Source: a virus. Taken from it: a stretch of DNA of 30,176 bases. Position numbers and translations under genes: made by a program. The stretch is from the IMG/VR virus record IMGVR_UViG_3300034061_004429, positions 1-30,176 of that record. One strand, given 5' to 3'. The notes below the pieces were generated by a model. It saw only the letters and a program-made list of their open reading frames with translations. It was not told the DNA's origin and did not search any database. Below, piece after piece: positions 1-6,109 of the stretch (the stretch's first letter is position 1; every line of letters begins with the position of its first letter).

Positions 1-402
1 ACTATAGAGAGGAAACTCCTGAGCGTATACGACTCCGACCCTCTCAGTGAGGACGGGTCGGAGCTTGGCGAAGAGCTCGAGCTCTTCAGGAAAACTAGAG
101 GCTCTATATTGAGGGTCGTTGTCGAGGAATCGCTCGCACATCGTATGAAGTCGCGTCCCGATTGCAGCTGCCCTTCGCCCGATCCTGTCGGCCTCTTCGA
201 CTCCGACTCGCTGTCTCCATTCATTCAGAGAATCCTTCTTTCCGTCGCCCAGAGCGTGAGTCACCGACGGGAATAGGATCCCGTCGGCGTTCTCGTAGAG
301 TCGGATGTTGTCTAGGGTATAGCAGCGAAAGTCTTCGAACTGCTTCGGCTCGTGCTCGAAGTTATGAGTAGCCGAGGTTTGTCTTAGCGATGATATAGTC
401 AC
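1..402 (-). CDS. PD-(D/E)XK-type exonuclease, C-terminus cut by window edge
   Basis: The minus-strand reading frame is open from about 402 to the window edge (about 134 residues). It contains FPSVTHALGDGKK, WRQRVGVEEADRI and GTRLHTMCERFL, the N-terminal pattern of the PD-(D/E)XK exonucleases (MGME1/RecB-like) that recur in T4-like marine phages. The usual catalytic D...ExK residues would lie beyond position 1, so activity cannot be judged. The start is uncertain: the only obvious initiator upstream of the conserved region is GTG at 402, which overlaps the end of phoH by about 40 bases, and no strong Shine-Dalgarno is visible. Conserved sequence starts near residue 14 (NFEHEP). The likely role is single-strand or end-directed DNA degradation in replication or recombination. 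Family assignment rests on motif recall, not a search. Confidence 0.7.
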   Translation of the reverse strand, partial: MTISSLRQTSATHNFEHEPKQFEDFRCYTLDNIRLYENADGILFPSVTHALGDGKKDSLNEWRQRVGVEEADRIGRRAAAIGTRLHTMCERFLDNDPQYRASSFPEELELFAKLRPVLTERVGVVYAQEFPLYS

Positions 403-1144
403 GTACCAATCCTGATCTGACGATGTCGTCCTGTTCAAATTCAATATAACCGAAGTTGCGTAATTTGTCAACGATGTCCATGAATCTAATCAACCCGCTC
501 TTGTCCTCGCTCTTCTGGAGATCGGACTGTCTGAAGTCCCCGCAGAAGACGATGCGGCAGTTCTTTCCCACGCGGGTTATGACCGAGTCGATCTCGTGGA
601 ACGTCATGTTCTCCACTTCATCGACGATGATGACGGAGTCGTTGATTGTGGTTCCGCGGATGAACGAGGTGGTGATGAAGTTCACCAGCTTCTTCTGCTT
701 CAGTACCTCGTACGCGTCGCCCCTGCCGAAGAGGTCCTGTGCGATCGGGAAGTACGGCATCTCATAGGCCTGGGACTTCTCTCTCTGGTTACCTGGTAGA
801 AAGCCCATATCGCGAGTAGGAACGACAGAGCGAACGATAGTGACATTGTCATAGGCTTCCCTGTTGATTACGTCGTTGAGCGCGAGGTACATGGAGATGT
901 AGGTCTTACCGGTGCCGGCCATACCGTGGAGCATGAGGTTCTTACCGGAACGGTACGCTTCGAACGTGCGTCGTTGGTTCTCCGTGAGGGGCGAGATCGA
1001 CCTGAGCTGCATGTTGCCCAGGCTGTGCCTGCCGTGTTTCTGTTCTGGTGGAGGGAGTATTCCCTTCTTCCTGAGATTCTTTCTCTCTTTCCTGCTGAGC
1101 GTGAGTGGTTGTTCTTCGTTTATTAGCCCCGCTGAACCGAACAT
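362..1144 (-). CDS. phoH: PhoH-like P-loop ATPase
   Basis: A 260-residue protein with Walker A GMAGTGKT (residues about 74-81), Walker B VIIVDEVEN (about 170) and the downstream FCGDFRQSDL, the standard layout of the PhoH family. PhoH proteins are cytoplasmic P-loop ATPases with a helicase-like core, often proposed to act in RNA metabolism or phosphate stress; the role in phages is unresolved. The start is the ATG at 1144, because AGGAG lies seven bases upstream. The open frame extends 12 codons further to a GTG at 1180, but that lacks a ribosome site. The gene follows the FmdB-like gene after a gap of about 45 bases and runs into the partial nuclease gene. phoH is very common in marine T4-like phages. 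Function beyond ATP binding is inference. Confidence 0.93.
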   Translation of the reverse strand: MFGSAGLINEEQPLTLSRKERKNLRKKGILPPPEQKHGRHSLGNMQLRSISPLTENQRRTFEAYRSGKNLMLHGMAGTGKTYISMYLALNDVINREAYDNVTIVRSVVPTRDMGFLPGNQREKSQAYEMPYFPIAQDLFGRGDAYEVLKQKKLVNFITTSFIRGTTINDSVIIVDEVENMTFHEIDSVITRVGKNCRIVFCGDFRQSDLQKSEDKSGLIRFMDIVDKLRNFGYIEFEQDDIVRSGLVRDYIIAKTNLGYS

Positions 1145-1189
1145 GAGACTCCTAAAAATGGTTAGAGTTGAACTGGTCACCTATCCATT

Positions 1190-1444
1190 CTAAAACGTGT
1201 TGATGGCGGACTTTGACAGACCCTGCGAGTGCTTCTTCTTCATGTCCTTCAGCAGGTCACGGAAGCCGTTGTCGGGTTTGTTCTTCACTCCCTTGATGGA
1301 CATACCCGTCGGATCGAGCAGCGGTGTCGGTACCATTACTTGCTCTACCTCGGGGTTGCTCTTCAAGAACTCTGCGTGCTCTGACATGGACATGAACTCG
1401 GTCCACTCTCTACCGGTGCTGTCTCTGAATGTATAGCTAGGCAT
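1190..1444 (-). CDS. FmdB-like small protein lacking zinc cysteines
   Basis: An 84-residue protein that opens with MPSYTFRDSTGREWTEFMSMSEHAEFL, resembling the N-terminus of FmdB-type regulatory zinc-ribbon proteins (MPxYxF...), and then has the 'PDNGFRDLLKDMKKKHSQG' tail found in T4-like marine phage versions. Unlike cellular FmdB proteins it contains no cysteine, so it cannot form the usual zinc ribbon. The ATG overlaps the TGA of the upstream 48-residue gene (TGATG), which implies translational coupling. The function is unknown; a structural or regulatory role cannot be separated from sequence. Confidence 0.75.
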   Translation of the reverse strand: MPSYTFRDSTGREWTEFMSMSEHAEFLKSNPEVEQVMVPTPLLDPTGMSIKGVKNKPDNGFRDLLKDMKKKHSQGLSKSAINTF

Positions 1445-1590
1445 CAGCTGTCCATGTCCCTCTCTTCTCTGAATACCCGCTTCAACTGACGGGTAAATTT
1501 CTCGGCCCTCTTTGCGTTCTTGGTGTCGACGTCGTCTTCATCGAAGTCGTCGTCGAACTTTCTCGCGTTCTTGTGATAGCTCTTGCTCAT
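1444..1590 (-). CDS. small charged hypothetical protein (48 aa)
   Basis: A 48-residue frame (MSKSYHKNARKFDDDFDEDD...) fills the gap between the FmdB-like and DUF6433-like genes. Its ATG overlaps the upstream stop as ATGA, and its TGA overlaps the next ATG as TGATG, so the three genes form a translationally coupled chain. It has an acidic middle (DDDFDEDD) followed by a basic, helix-forming C-terminal half (KRAEKFTRQLKRVFREE). There is no recognisable domain and no membrane segment. The exact tiling makes it convincing as a gene despite its size. Confidence 0.75.
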   Translation of the reverse strand: MSKSYHKNARKFDDDFDEDDVDTKNAKRAEKFTRQLKRVFREERDMDS

Positions 1591-2018
1591 AGGATCGGCG
1601 TCTCTTCACTGGTCAAGCCGGGAAATACTTCCTCGACGAACTTATGGGTCATCCCCTTGTACGGGATCTTCTTGTCCTTTACCGACTCGAGCAGGGCGGC
1701 CTCGGTCGGCGCCAGGCTCTCGAGCAGCTGGATGAAGAGGAACTCTCGCCTCACCGGCTTGAGGTTCGGGTTGCCGCCCTCCACGAAGAGGTACAGGCGA
1801 CGCGCCTCGTTGTAGAGGTTGCCCTCCTGGTCGAGGTACTTCGTCGGGTTGTACGGCACCTTGCCCTCGGGCAGCAGCCACTTGATTCGAGGGTCGTACG
1901 CCCACTGCAGGACCTTCAGTAGTACCGGGTTGGCGTTGTTGCGGAGGAACTGGATCCTCTCGTCTTTCACTGAGATCTTGGACGCCTCTTCTAAGATCTC
2001 TGCCACGCTCTTGCGCAT
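1587..2018 (-). CDS. DUF6433-like conserved phage protein
   Basis: A 143-residue protein with the signature stretches WAYDPRIKWLLPEG, LFVEGGNPNLKPVRREFLFIQLLE and DKKIPYKGMTHKFVEEVFP, recognisable as the DUF6433 family that is nearly universal in T4-like cyanophages and relatives. The biochemical role is unknown. GGAG lies about nine bases upstream of the ATG at 2018. The gene sits just downstream of the RNase H-type exonuclease and is coupled to the next gene by an ATGA overlap. It is soluble in appearance, with no membrane segment. The family name is from recall of the motifs. Confidence 0.8.
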   Translation of the reverse strand: MRKSVAEILEEASKISVKDERIQFLRNNANPVLLKVLQWAYDPRIKWLLPEGKVPYNPTKYLDQEGNLYNEARRLYLFVEGGNPNLKPVRREFLFIQLLESLAPTEAALLESVKDKKIPYKGMTHKFVEEVFPGLTSEETPIL

Positions 2019-2030
2019 ATCAATGCTCCA

Positions 2031-2885
2031 CTAGAAGTCGTTGAGGACTTCCATTAAGTTTCTCAGTTTGTTTTGGATGAAGTAGTTGAAGAGCTTGTCG
2101 CGCTTCTTGCCGGACTGTGCGCTGAGCTCAGCCAGGATGCGCTCCTTGATCTCACCAGGAATGTAAGAGAAGTCTACCAACTGCTGGTTTCTCTTGTAAT
2201 TACGCAGCATCGCATCGTCGCAGAACTCTTCCGGCTGCCTACCGAGATAGGCGTCGATCTTCTTCTGCGTGAGGGGCTTCTGTCTCTTGCTCGTCACAAA
2301 GGTGTCGTCGTCAGAGAGGAAGTTCGGGATACCGTCGCCGGAGTCCCCCCTCATGATGTGCTCCTGGACGTATTTATACGGGTCGTCCGCTCTGATCCAC
2401 TTCTTTCTGACCGGATCGAACTGGTCCACGTTCTTGTACTTCTGGAGCTGGTTGAAGTCCTTGTCCCCAGAGAGGATTAGGATCTTCTCGTTGGAGTTCA
2501 TGGAGTACTTCTCACAGAGAGTCGCGATGATGTCGTCGGCCTCGGCTGTGTCCACCTGGATCGTGGGGTACGGGAAGACCTCCTTCAGCTCGGTCCTGAT
2601 CTTGTTCAGGGCCTCGAAGATGGCGTTCCAGTCCAGCTCCGACTTGTCACGGGCCTTCTTGCGGTTGGCCTTGTAGTACGGGTAGACCTGACGGCGCCAG
2701 TAGTTCTTGTCGTCGCAGGCGATTACCATCTCGCCGTACTCCGACTTGAACTTGGTCCGGTACGACCTGATGGAGTTCAGGATCATGTGACGGAGGATGT
2801 TCTCCTCGACCTCGGTGTTGGTGTGGTTGCCCAGCTGCACCATGAGGTTGGAGATCATGACCTGGTTGAGGTCGAGTATGATCAT
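2031..2885 (-). CDS. rnh: T4 RNase H-like 5'-3' exonuclease (FEN-1 family)
   Basis: A 284-residue protein close in length to T4 RNase H (305 aa), which removes RNA primers and trims lagging-strand 5' ends. Acidic metal-binding motifs appear in family order: ILDLNQ at the N-terminus, VIACDDKNYWRRQVYPYYKANR (about 60-80), DTAEADDIIATLCEKY (about 117), ILSGDKDFNQLQKY (about 140) and the helix-hairpin region RGDSGDGIPNFLSDDD (about 180). The start is the ATG at 2885, which overlaps the upstream glycosyltransferase stop as ATGA. A much longer open frame continues upstream, but that part only shadows the glycosyltransferase gene. It is expected to act with the helicase, primase and UvsX encoded elsewhere in the window. 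Confidence 0.9.
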   Translation of the reverse strand: MIILDLNQVMISNLMVQLGNHTNTEVEENILRHMILNSIRSYRTKFKSEYGEMVIACDDKNYWRRQVYPYYKANRKKARDKSELDWNAIFEALNKIRTELKEVFPYPTIQVDTAEADDIIATLCEKYSMNSNEKILILSGDKDFNQLQKYKNVDQFDPVRKKWIRADDPYKYVQEHIMRGDSGDGIPNFLSDDDTFVTSKRQKPLTQKKIDAYLGRQPEEFCDDAMLRNYKRNQQLVDFSYIPGEIKERILAELSAQSGKKRDKLFNYFIQNKLRNLMEVLNDF

Positions 2886-3844
2886 GATACGATCTTCTTC
2901 TTCATGAGGATTGACTTGAGCAGGGCTTCCCACGCGTGCTTCTTGACGTCGACGTTGTAGAACCGGTCGGCAAAGATCTTCTGTCCGATCAGAGTGTCCT
3001 CCAGGACCTCGCTCATGTCGCGGACGGAGTTCACGGCGCCGTCGAGCATCTGGTAGAAGTTGTTGAGGTGGTCCTGCTTGTTGTCCTGCCACTGGTACAT
3101 CCAGGTGTACTGGGATGCGGTCTCGTAGAGGGCGCCGTAGTTGGGGTGGACGCACAGGCACTCGGCGCTCATCGCCTCCATCAGCGCCATGCAGGACGTC
3201 TCCATCCAGATGTTCGGGTACGCGAAGATGTGGGACTTGGACAGGGCCTCGCGGACGACCTCGTTCGGCTGGGCCCCGTGGTACGTCATCTTCGGGTGAT
3301 CCTTGATCATCTGGAAGAGAGGCTCGTACGGCCTGTCGCGCTCTGACCACCCGTAGATGGAGAACGAGGAGAAGACGTCGAGGTGTACGTCATCGTGGTG
3401 CTTGGCCAGCTCGGTGAAGGCCGGGACGAGGAGCTCGAGGCCGCGGTGCGGGGTCGTGTGGTAGATGACGTTGATCCGGTCCTTCGGCTTCTTGTCGAGG
3501 GCCGACGGCACCGGCTCGATTGCGTTGGTCAGGACGCAGCACTTGTACCACGGGATGCCGTAGTACTGGATGTAGTTCTGCATCTGCCAGTTGGAGACGA
3601 AGATGAGCCGCTCGAACTTGTTGTAGCCGCCGTTCTTCAGGTGATCGGACGCCGGGTCGCCTGGAAGGTCCTGGAGCTGGAGCAGCTGGATCTTCGAGGA
3701 GTCGACCTCGCCGACGCGGGACACGTGGATCTGGAAGTGCTCGAGCATCGAGGGGTCGATGCGCTTCTCCAGCCTCTCGGCCATCAGCTCGCTCCCGCCC
3801 CTGGACTTCTTGGTCATGTCGATGTTGTTGTAGGCGAAACCCAT
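2882..3844 (-). CDS. GT-B fold glycosyltransferase (GT4-like)
   Basis: A 320-residue protein with FVSNWQMQNYIQYYGIP (the typical mid-protein segment of GT4 enzymes), INVIYHTTPHRGLELLVPAF at the start of the nucleotide-sugar domain, and YPNIWMETSCMALMEAMSAECL, which matches the C-terminal E-x7-E donor-binding pattern of GT-B retaining glycosyltransferases. It probably transfers a sugar from a nucleotide donor. The target could be modified phage DNA bases, a virion protein or the host surface; nothing here decides between them. It overlaps the exonuclease gene by four bases. An AGGGA-type ribosome site lies upstream of the ATG at 3844. Confidence 0.85.
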   Translation of the reverse strand: MGFAYNNIDMTKKSRGGSELMAERLEKRIDPSMLEHFQIHVSRVGEVDSSKIQLLQLQDLPGDPASDHLKNGGYNKFERLIFVSNWQMQNYIQYYGIPWYKCCVLTNAIEPVPSALDKKPKDRINVIYHTTPHRGLELLVPAFTELAKHHDDVHLDVFSSFSIYGWSERDRPYEPLFQMIKDHPKMTYHGAQPNEVVREALSKSHIFAYPNIWMETSCMALMEAMSAECLCVHPNYGALYETASQYTWMYQWQDNKQDHLNNFYQMLDGAVNSVRDMSEVLEDTLIGQKIFADRFYNVDVKKHAWEALLKSILMKKKIVS

Positions 3845-3845
3845 A

Positions 3846-4130
3846 TCAATTTTCCCTGATGGTGATGGACTCGATGGAGTCGATGCGGAAGGAGCGCCAG
3901 CCCTTGGACTCGACGTCGTAGGCGGCGATGACTTCCGGGTTGTCCTTGCGCTCCGGCTTGGTGAGGTCGATGACCGGCTTCTCCGGCGGGGGGAGTCGGT
4001 CGGCGCGGAGGGTGCACTTCATGGTGCGCTTCGTGCCGTCGCGCTTCGTGAAGTCTACTTCGAGGATCTTGGAGTGGAGCTGCTCGACGATGTAGGCGCG
4101 GTCAGCCAGAGAGAACGTTCCTGAGGTCAT
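3846..4130 (-). CDS. WYL_2/Sm-like SH3 beta-barrel protein
   Basis: A 94-residue protein with ILEVDFTKRDGTKRTMKCTL near residue 22 and NPEVIAAYDVESKGWRSFRIDSI near the C-terminus. This is the pattern of the small WYL_2 (formerly DUF2693) Sm-like/SH3 barrel family common in T4-like phages. WYL-type barrels are thought to bind nucleic acid or small ligands; the phage role is unknown. Its start lies 29 bases inside the upstream glutaredoxin gene, so the two are probably co-translated. The family call is from motif recall. Confidence 0.75.
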   Translation of the reverse strand: MTSGTFSLADRAYIVEQLHSKILEVDFTKRDGTKRTMKCTLRADRLPPPEKPVIDLTKPERKDNPEVIAAYDVESKGWRSFRIDSIESITIREN

Positions 4131-4350
4131 TTGTCTTCATCCATTCTGTAAGGTCTGTGTATCCACCGACGTGGTGGCCGTTGATTACGATCTGCGGCAC
4201 GGTACGGGCACCGGGAAACTTCTGGAAGAACTCTTCCCTTGATATGTCCGATCCTACCACGTGTTCATTAAACTGTACACCGTGCGTTTTCATGGTACTC
4301 TTGGCCATGTCGCAGTACGGGCAGTTGTCTCTACTGTAGATGTCGATCAT
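4102..4350 (-). CDS. grx: Glutaredoxin
   Basis: An 82-residue thioredoxin-fold protein with active site CPYC (NCPYCDMAK), the cis-proline segment TVPQIVING and the glutathione-binding GGYTDL, all in glutaredoxin order and at the usual length. It would reduce disulfides with glutathione. Phage glutaredoxins usually supply electrons to ribonucleotide reductase, and this genome encodes one at 9.7-12 kb, so it is a plausible partner. A GTG at 4356 would add two residues, but the ATG at 4350 sits better behind AAGAG. The gene follows a small hypothetical gene after about 30 bases. Confidence 0.93.
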   Translation of the reverse strand: MIDIYSRDNCPYCDMAKSTMKTHGVQFNEHVVGSDISREEFFQKFPGARTVPQIVINGHHVGGYTDLTEWMKTNDLRNVLSG

Positions 4351-4380
4351 GTTCACTCTTCACTTGACGTTGTTCCTATT

Positions 4381-4611
4381 CTATATAGCGTGCACGACCA
4401 CGTCGACGACCCTGCCGGCGTCGATCAGGCGAACCGGATACGCGGAGTCACCTGTCATGCGGAAGGTGTCATCGGGATCTCTCTTGTGGGACTCGACCAG
4501 TCTGCCCGTGTACTCATTGAACTCCGGAACATGAGCGTAAGACGCGTAGACGTGCTTGAACCTGTATACCGGGTTCACGACCCTGACTGTCACCGTGTCT
4601 CCGACTCTCAT
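4381..4611 (-). CDS. small beta-rich hypothetical protein (76 aa)
   Basis: A 76-residue protein (MRVGDTVTVRVVNPVYRFKHVYASYAH...) that alternates short hydrophobic strands with turns, suggesting a small beta-barrel. The start is the ATG at 4611, which overlaps the TGA of the SprT-like gene (ATGA). A longer open frame upstream is only a shadow of that gene. No catalytic motif, cysteine pair or membrane segment is visible. It lies between the SprT-like peptidase and glutaredoxin genes. The function is unknown. Confidence 0.7.
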   Translation of the reverse strand: MRVGDTVTVRVVNPVYRFKHVYASYAHVPEFNEYTGRLVESHKRDPDDTFRMTGDSAYPVRLIDAGRVVDVVVHAI

Positions 4612-5072
4612 ATCTTCATCTCCTCCGCGACGAGCTCGATGAGCTCCTGTGCGATGCCGTTCTGTCTCTTGAACGCCTCGGCCTCCCAGGGCTGGGCGAT
4701 GTACTTGAGGTAGTTCCGGCTCTCGAGCTTGACGTCCTTCCCGCACCACTGGTAGCTCCTCGGCGTGATGGCGAACCGACCGTCGTGGAACTGCTCGGCG
4801 TGCACCAGCTCATGGGCCAGCGTCCTCATCAGCGTCAGCAGTTCACCCTTCCGGGGATCGATGACGACCTTCTTGAGTCGGTGGGTGTAGTACCCGTTGA
4901 GGGTCTTCCTGGGAAGTGGACGGAGGGCTATCTTCAAGTCGGGCGGGAGCTTCATGATACTGTAGGCGCACTTCAGGGCCGTGTAGAAGAGCTCGGCGGT
5001 CGCCTCGGACTTGATGACGTATTTCCTGTCGTAGCCGTACCTGAGCGACGGCGATACAAACACCTGAGACAT
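4608..5072 (-). CDS. SprT-like zinc metallopeptidase
   Basis: A 154-residue protein with the zinc-binding motif HELVHAEQFHDGRF in the middle and PWEAEAFKRQN downstream, the arrangement of SprT/Spartan-like metallopeptidases; the second motif supplies the third ligand region. Cellular relatives degrade proteins crosslinked to DNA; the phage role is unproven. The start is ATG 5072 (MSQVF): a sigma70-like promoter with its -10 box at 5103-5108 predicts transcription from about 5096, so the in-frame ATG at 5111 would not be on the message. It is the first gene of a minus-strand chain running towards phoH. A second HExxH protein is encoded at 26.6 kb. Confidence 0.85.
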   Translation of the reverse strand: MSQVFVSPSLRYGYDRKYVIKSEATAELFYTALKCAYSIMKLPPDLKIALRPLPRKTLNGYYTHRLKKVVIDPRKGELLTLMRTLAHELVHAEQFHDGRFAITPRSYQWCGKDVKLESRNYLKYIAQPWEAEAFKRQNGIAQELIELVAEEMKI

Positions 5073-5102
5073 GATATACCTGTTGTTTTGTCTGATAGAC
5101 CT

Positions 5103-5131
5103 ATTATACATAGGTCCCGTCTAGTTGTACA
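5103..5131 (-). promoter_or_regulatory. sigma70-like promoter for SprT-like gene
   Basis: On the minus strand, TGTACA (5126-5131) and TATAAT (5103-5108) are separated by exactly 17 bp. Predicted transcription starts near 5096, about 24 bases ahead of the SprT-like ATG. The TATAAT box is a perfect consensus match. Confidence 0.7.
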
Positions 5132-5148
5132 GGGAATAGTTCGCGGCA

Positions 5149-5349
5149 TCAACCGCGAACGTACTCGGCGTGGTCGGCCATGTACTCCATGTCCATGTCG
5201 TGGTCCAGGCGGGCCACGTAGGCCTCGAGGTCGGAGGCGATCATTCCGATCTCCTCGATCACCTGCTCGCGGTTCTTACCGAACGTGTAGGTCCGACGCT
5301 GGAGGCTACGGAGGCGCTGAGCGAGGGCTTCGATTTCATTGATGTGCAT
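5149..5349 (-). CDS. small acidic alpha-helical early protein (66 aa)
   Basis: A 66-residue helical protein (MHINEIEALAQRLRSLQRRTYTFGKNREQVIEEIG...) with regular heptad-like leucine/isoleucine spacing, an acidic C-terminal half and no cysteine. AAGGAG lies seven bases upstream of the ATG, inside the preceding 42-residue membrane-protein gene, which it overlaps by 14 bases. It is the last gene of a three-gene unit driven by the promoter at 5706-5734. Phage early proteins of this size often bind and divert host enzymes, but there is no direct evidence for that here. Confidence 0.75.
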   Translation of the reverse strand: MHINEIEALAQRLRSLQRRTYTFGKNREQVIEEIGMIASDLEAYVARLDHDMDMEYMADHAEYVRG

Positions 5350-5464
5350 AGTAGATCTCCTTGAGCAGTGCGTGTGTGAAGAAGAAAGTGACGAGGAAGA
5401 CGAGGGCCAAGAACCCCGGAGGGGTGGGAGCCGTCATCAGAAGAGAGAGGACGAAGAGCTTCAT
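5336..5464 (-). CDS. tiny membrane protein (42 aa)
   Basis: A 42-residue frame (MKLFVLSLLMTAPTPPGFLALVFLVTFFFTHALLKEIYYAHQ) whose ATG overlaps the upstream TAA as TAATG and whose end overlaps the next gene by 14 bases. It is almost entirely hydrophobic: a short N-terminal segment, a PTPPG turn and a membrane-spanning stretch at about residues 17-34, then a polar tail. It would insert in the host inner membrane. The tight tiling between two convincing genes and the coherent hydrophobic profile support it. The function is unknown. Confidence 0.65.
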   Translation of the reverse strand: MKLFVLSLLMTAPTPPGFLALVFLVTFFFTHALLKEIYYAHQ

Positions 5465-5682
5465 TAGACCTCCCAGTAGAAGCCTTCACGGTAGCCGTCG
5501 GCCAGCTTACGCTCGACCTCGGAGTTCCAGATCCGGACCGCGTCCTCGCGGGAGAACTGCTTGGAGGCCTCCATGATCTTCATGTAGGACTCGTGACCGA
5601 GGCGACGGGCGCCCGCGTCGTCGGAGTAGTTGTAGGTGAGGTCGTGACGGGCGACCATCTTCTTGAATTCATCGAGAGTCAT
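5464..5682 (-). CDS. small early protein (72 aa)
   Basis: A 72-residue protein (MTLDEFKKMVARHDLTYNYSDDAGAR...) of a type seen beside other small early phage proteins: a helical N-terminus, then a charged region ending EGFYWEV. The start at 5682 follows AAGGAG by six bases. An in-frame ATG at 5700 (MIKENS...) lies almost exactly at the predicted transcription start and would make an N-terminally extended product if the message were translated leaderless. First gene of a three-gene unit. No recognised domain. Confidence 0.75.
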   Translation of the reverse strand: MTLDEFKKMVARHDLTYNYSDDAGARRLGHESYMKIMEASKQFSREDAVRIWNSEVERKLADGYREGFYWEV

Positions 5683-5705
5683 GCTGTTCTCCTTGATCAT
5701 GATTA

Positions 5706-5734
5706 AATCTACCACAAAGCCGTTAAATTGTCAA
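5706..5734 (-). promoter_or_regulatory. sigma70-like promoter with conserved ATGATCAAGGA start region
   Basis: A perfect TTGACA (5729-5734), a 17-bp spacer and TAGATT (5706-5711) on the minus strand. Transcription is predicted from about 5699, placing ATGATCAAGGAG at the very 5' end of the message, with AAGGAG serving as ribosome site for the gene starting at 5682. Confidence 0.8.
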
Positions 5735-5928
5735 CCCACCACGTTGAAGTGGAATTGGATACCCTCTTGCATGGCTTCCTGACCGACGAACACCGGGAAG
5801 AACCGACCCTCGTCGTTCTGCATGATGAAGTGGCGGAGGCGCTGAGCCCCGATCTTGGCCACTGCCTTGCGGGCGTTTTCCTTGGTGGCGTAGGTCTTGA
5901 CGGCCTCGATGGCGAATTCCCGGTTCAT
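5731..5928 (-). CDS. small early hypothetical protein (65 aa)
   Basis: A 65-residue protein (MNREFAIEAVKTYATKENARKAVAKIGAQRLRHFIMQNDEGRFFPVFVGQEAMQ...) with an alpha-helical first half followed by a beta-type GRFFPVFVG segment. Similar small proteins occur in T4-like marine phages, without known function. The start at 5928 is preceded by AAGGAAAGGAACGAC. An in-frame ATG at 5949 (MIKERND) again coincides with the predicted transcription start. It is monocistronic: its own promoter lies upstream, and another promoter lies immediately downstream, overlapping its stop codon. Confidence 0.75.
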   Translation of the reverse strand: MNREFAIEAVKTYATKENARKAVAKIGAQRLRHFIMQNDEGRFFPVFVGQEAMQEGIQFHFNVVG

Positions 5929-5954
5929 GTCGTTCCTTTCCTTGATCATGATTA

Positions 5955-5983
5955 AATCTACCATCGTTTTCATAAAATGTACA
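5955..5983 (-). promoter_or_regulatory. sigma70-like promoter for the 65-aa early gene
   Basis: TGTACA (5978-5983), 17-bp spacer, TAGATT (5955-5960) on the minus strand. The message would start near 5948-5949, at ATGATCAAGGA. It shares spacer length, -10 box and start region with the promoter at 5706-5734. Confidence 0.75.
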
Positions 5984-6014
5984 ACAAATTATGAGCAAGA
6001 GTGCATTTTTATTA

Positions 6015-6109
6015 TCCAATAAGATCAATGCCTTAGACAGGATATAAAAGTCCAACAATATCAATGGCTTAGTCTATCTGGCGTAGTCCAATCAAATCAA
6101 TGGCTTAGA
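6015..6109 (+). repeat. three 23-bp direct repeats at exact 36-bp period
   Basis: Copies lie at 6015-6037, 6051-6073 and 6087-6109. All share the form TCCAA(y)(m)A(d)ATCAATGsCTTAG; the best-conserved core is ATCAATGGCTTAG, changed to ATCAATGCCTTAG in the first copy. Each start is 36 bp after the previous one, leaving 13-bp unrelated spacers. A degenerate fourth unit keeping AGATCA follows at about 6125. Two further copies lie at 23.7 kb. The array is in a gene-free region between divergently transcribed genes. Iterons of a replication origin or binding sites for a phage regulator are the most natural readings; neither is proven. Confidence 0.85.

Noticed and set aside
2371-2378. Perfect minus-strand TATAAATA inside the exonuclease gene.
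   Set aside because: It is produced by the codons for Tyr-Lys-Tyr in a conserved gene, and no gene starts nearby downstream.
2886-3350. N-terminal extension of the RNase H-type exonuclease frame to 439 residues.
   Set aside because: The extra part only shadows the glycosyltransferase gene; the true ATG at 2885 overlaps that gene's stop as ATGA and begins with the conserved ILDLNQ motif.
6015-6109. The regularly spaced repeats look superficially like a short CRISPR array.
   Set aside because: Spacers are only 13 bp, there are only three copies, the repeats are imperfect, and there is no cas gene or leader.
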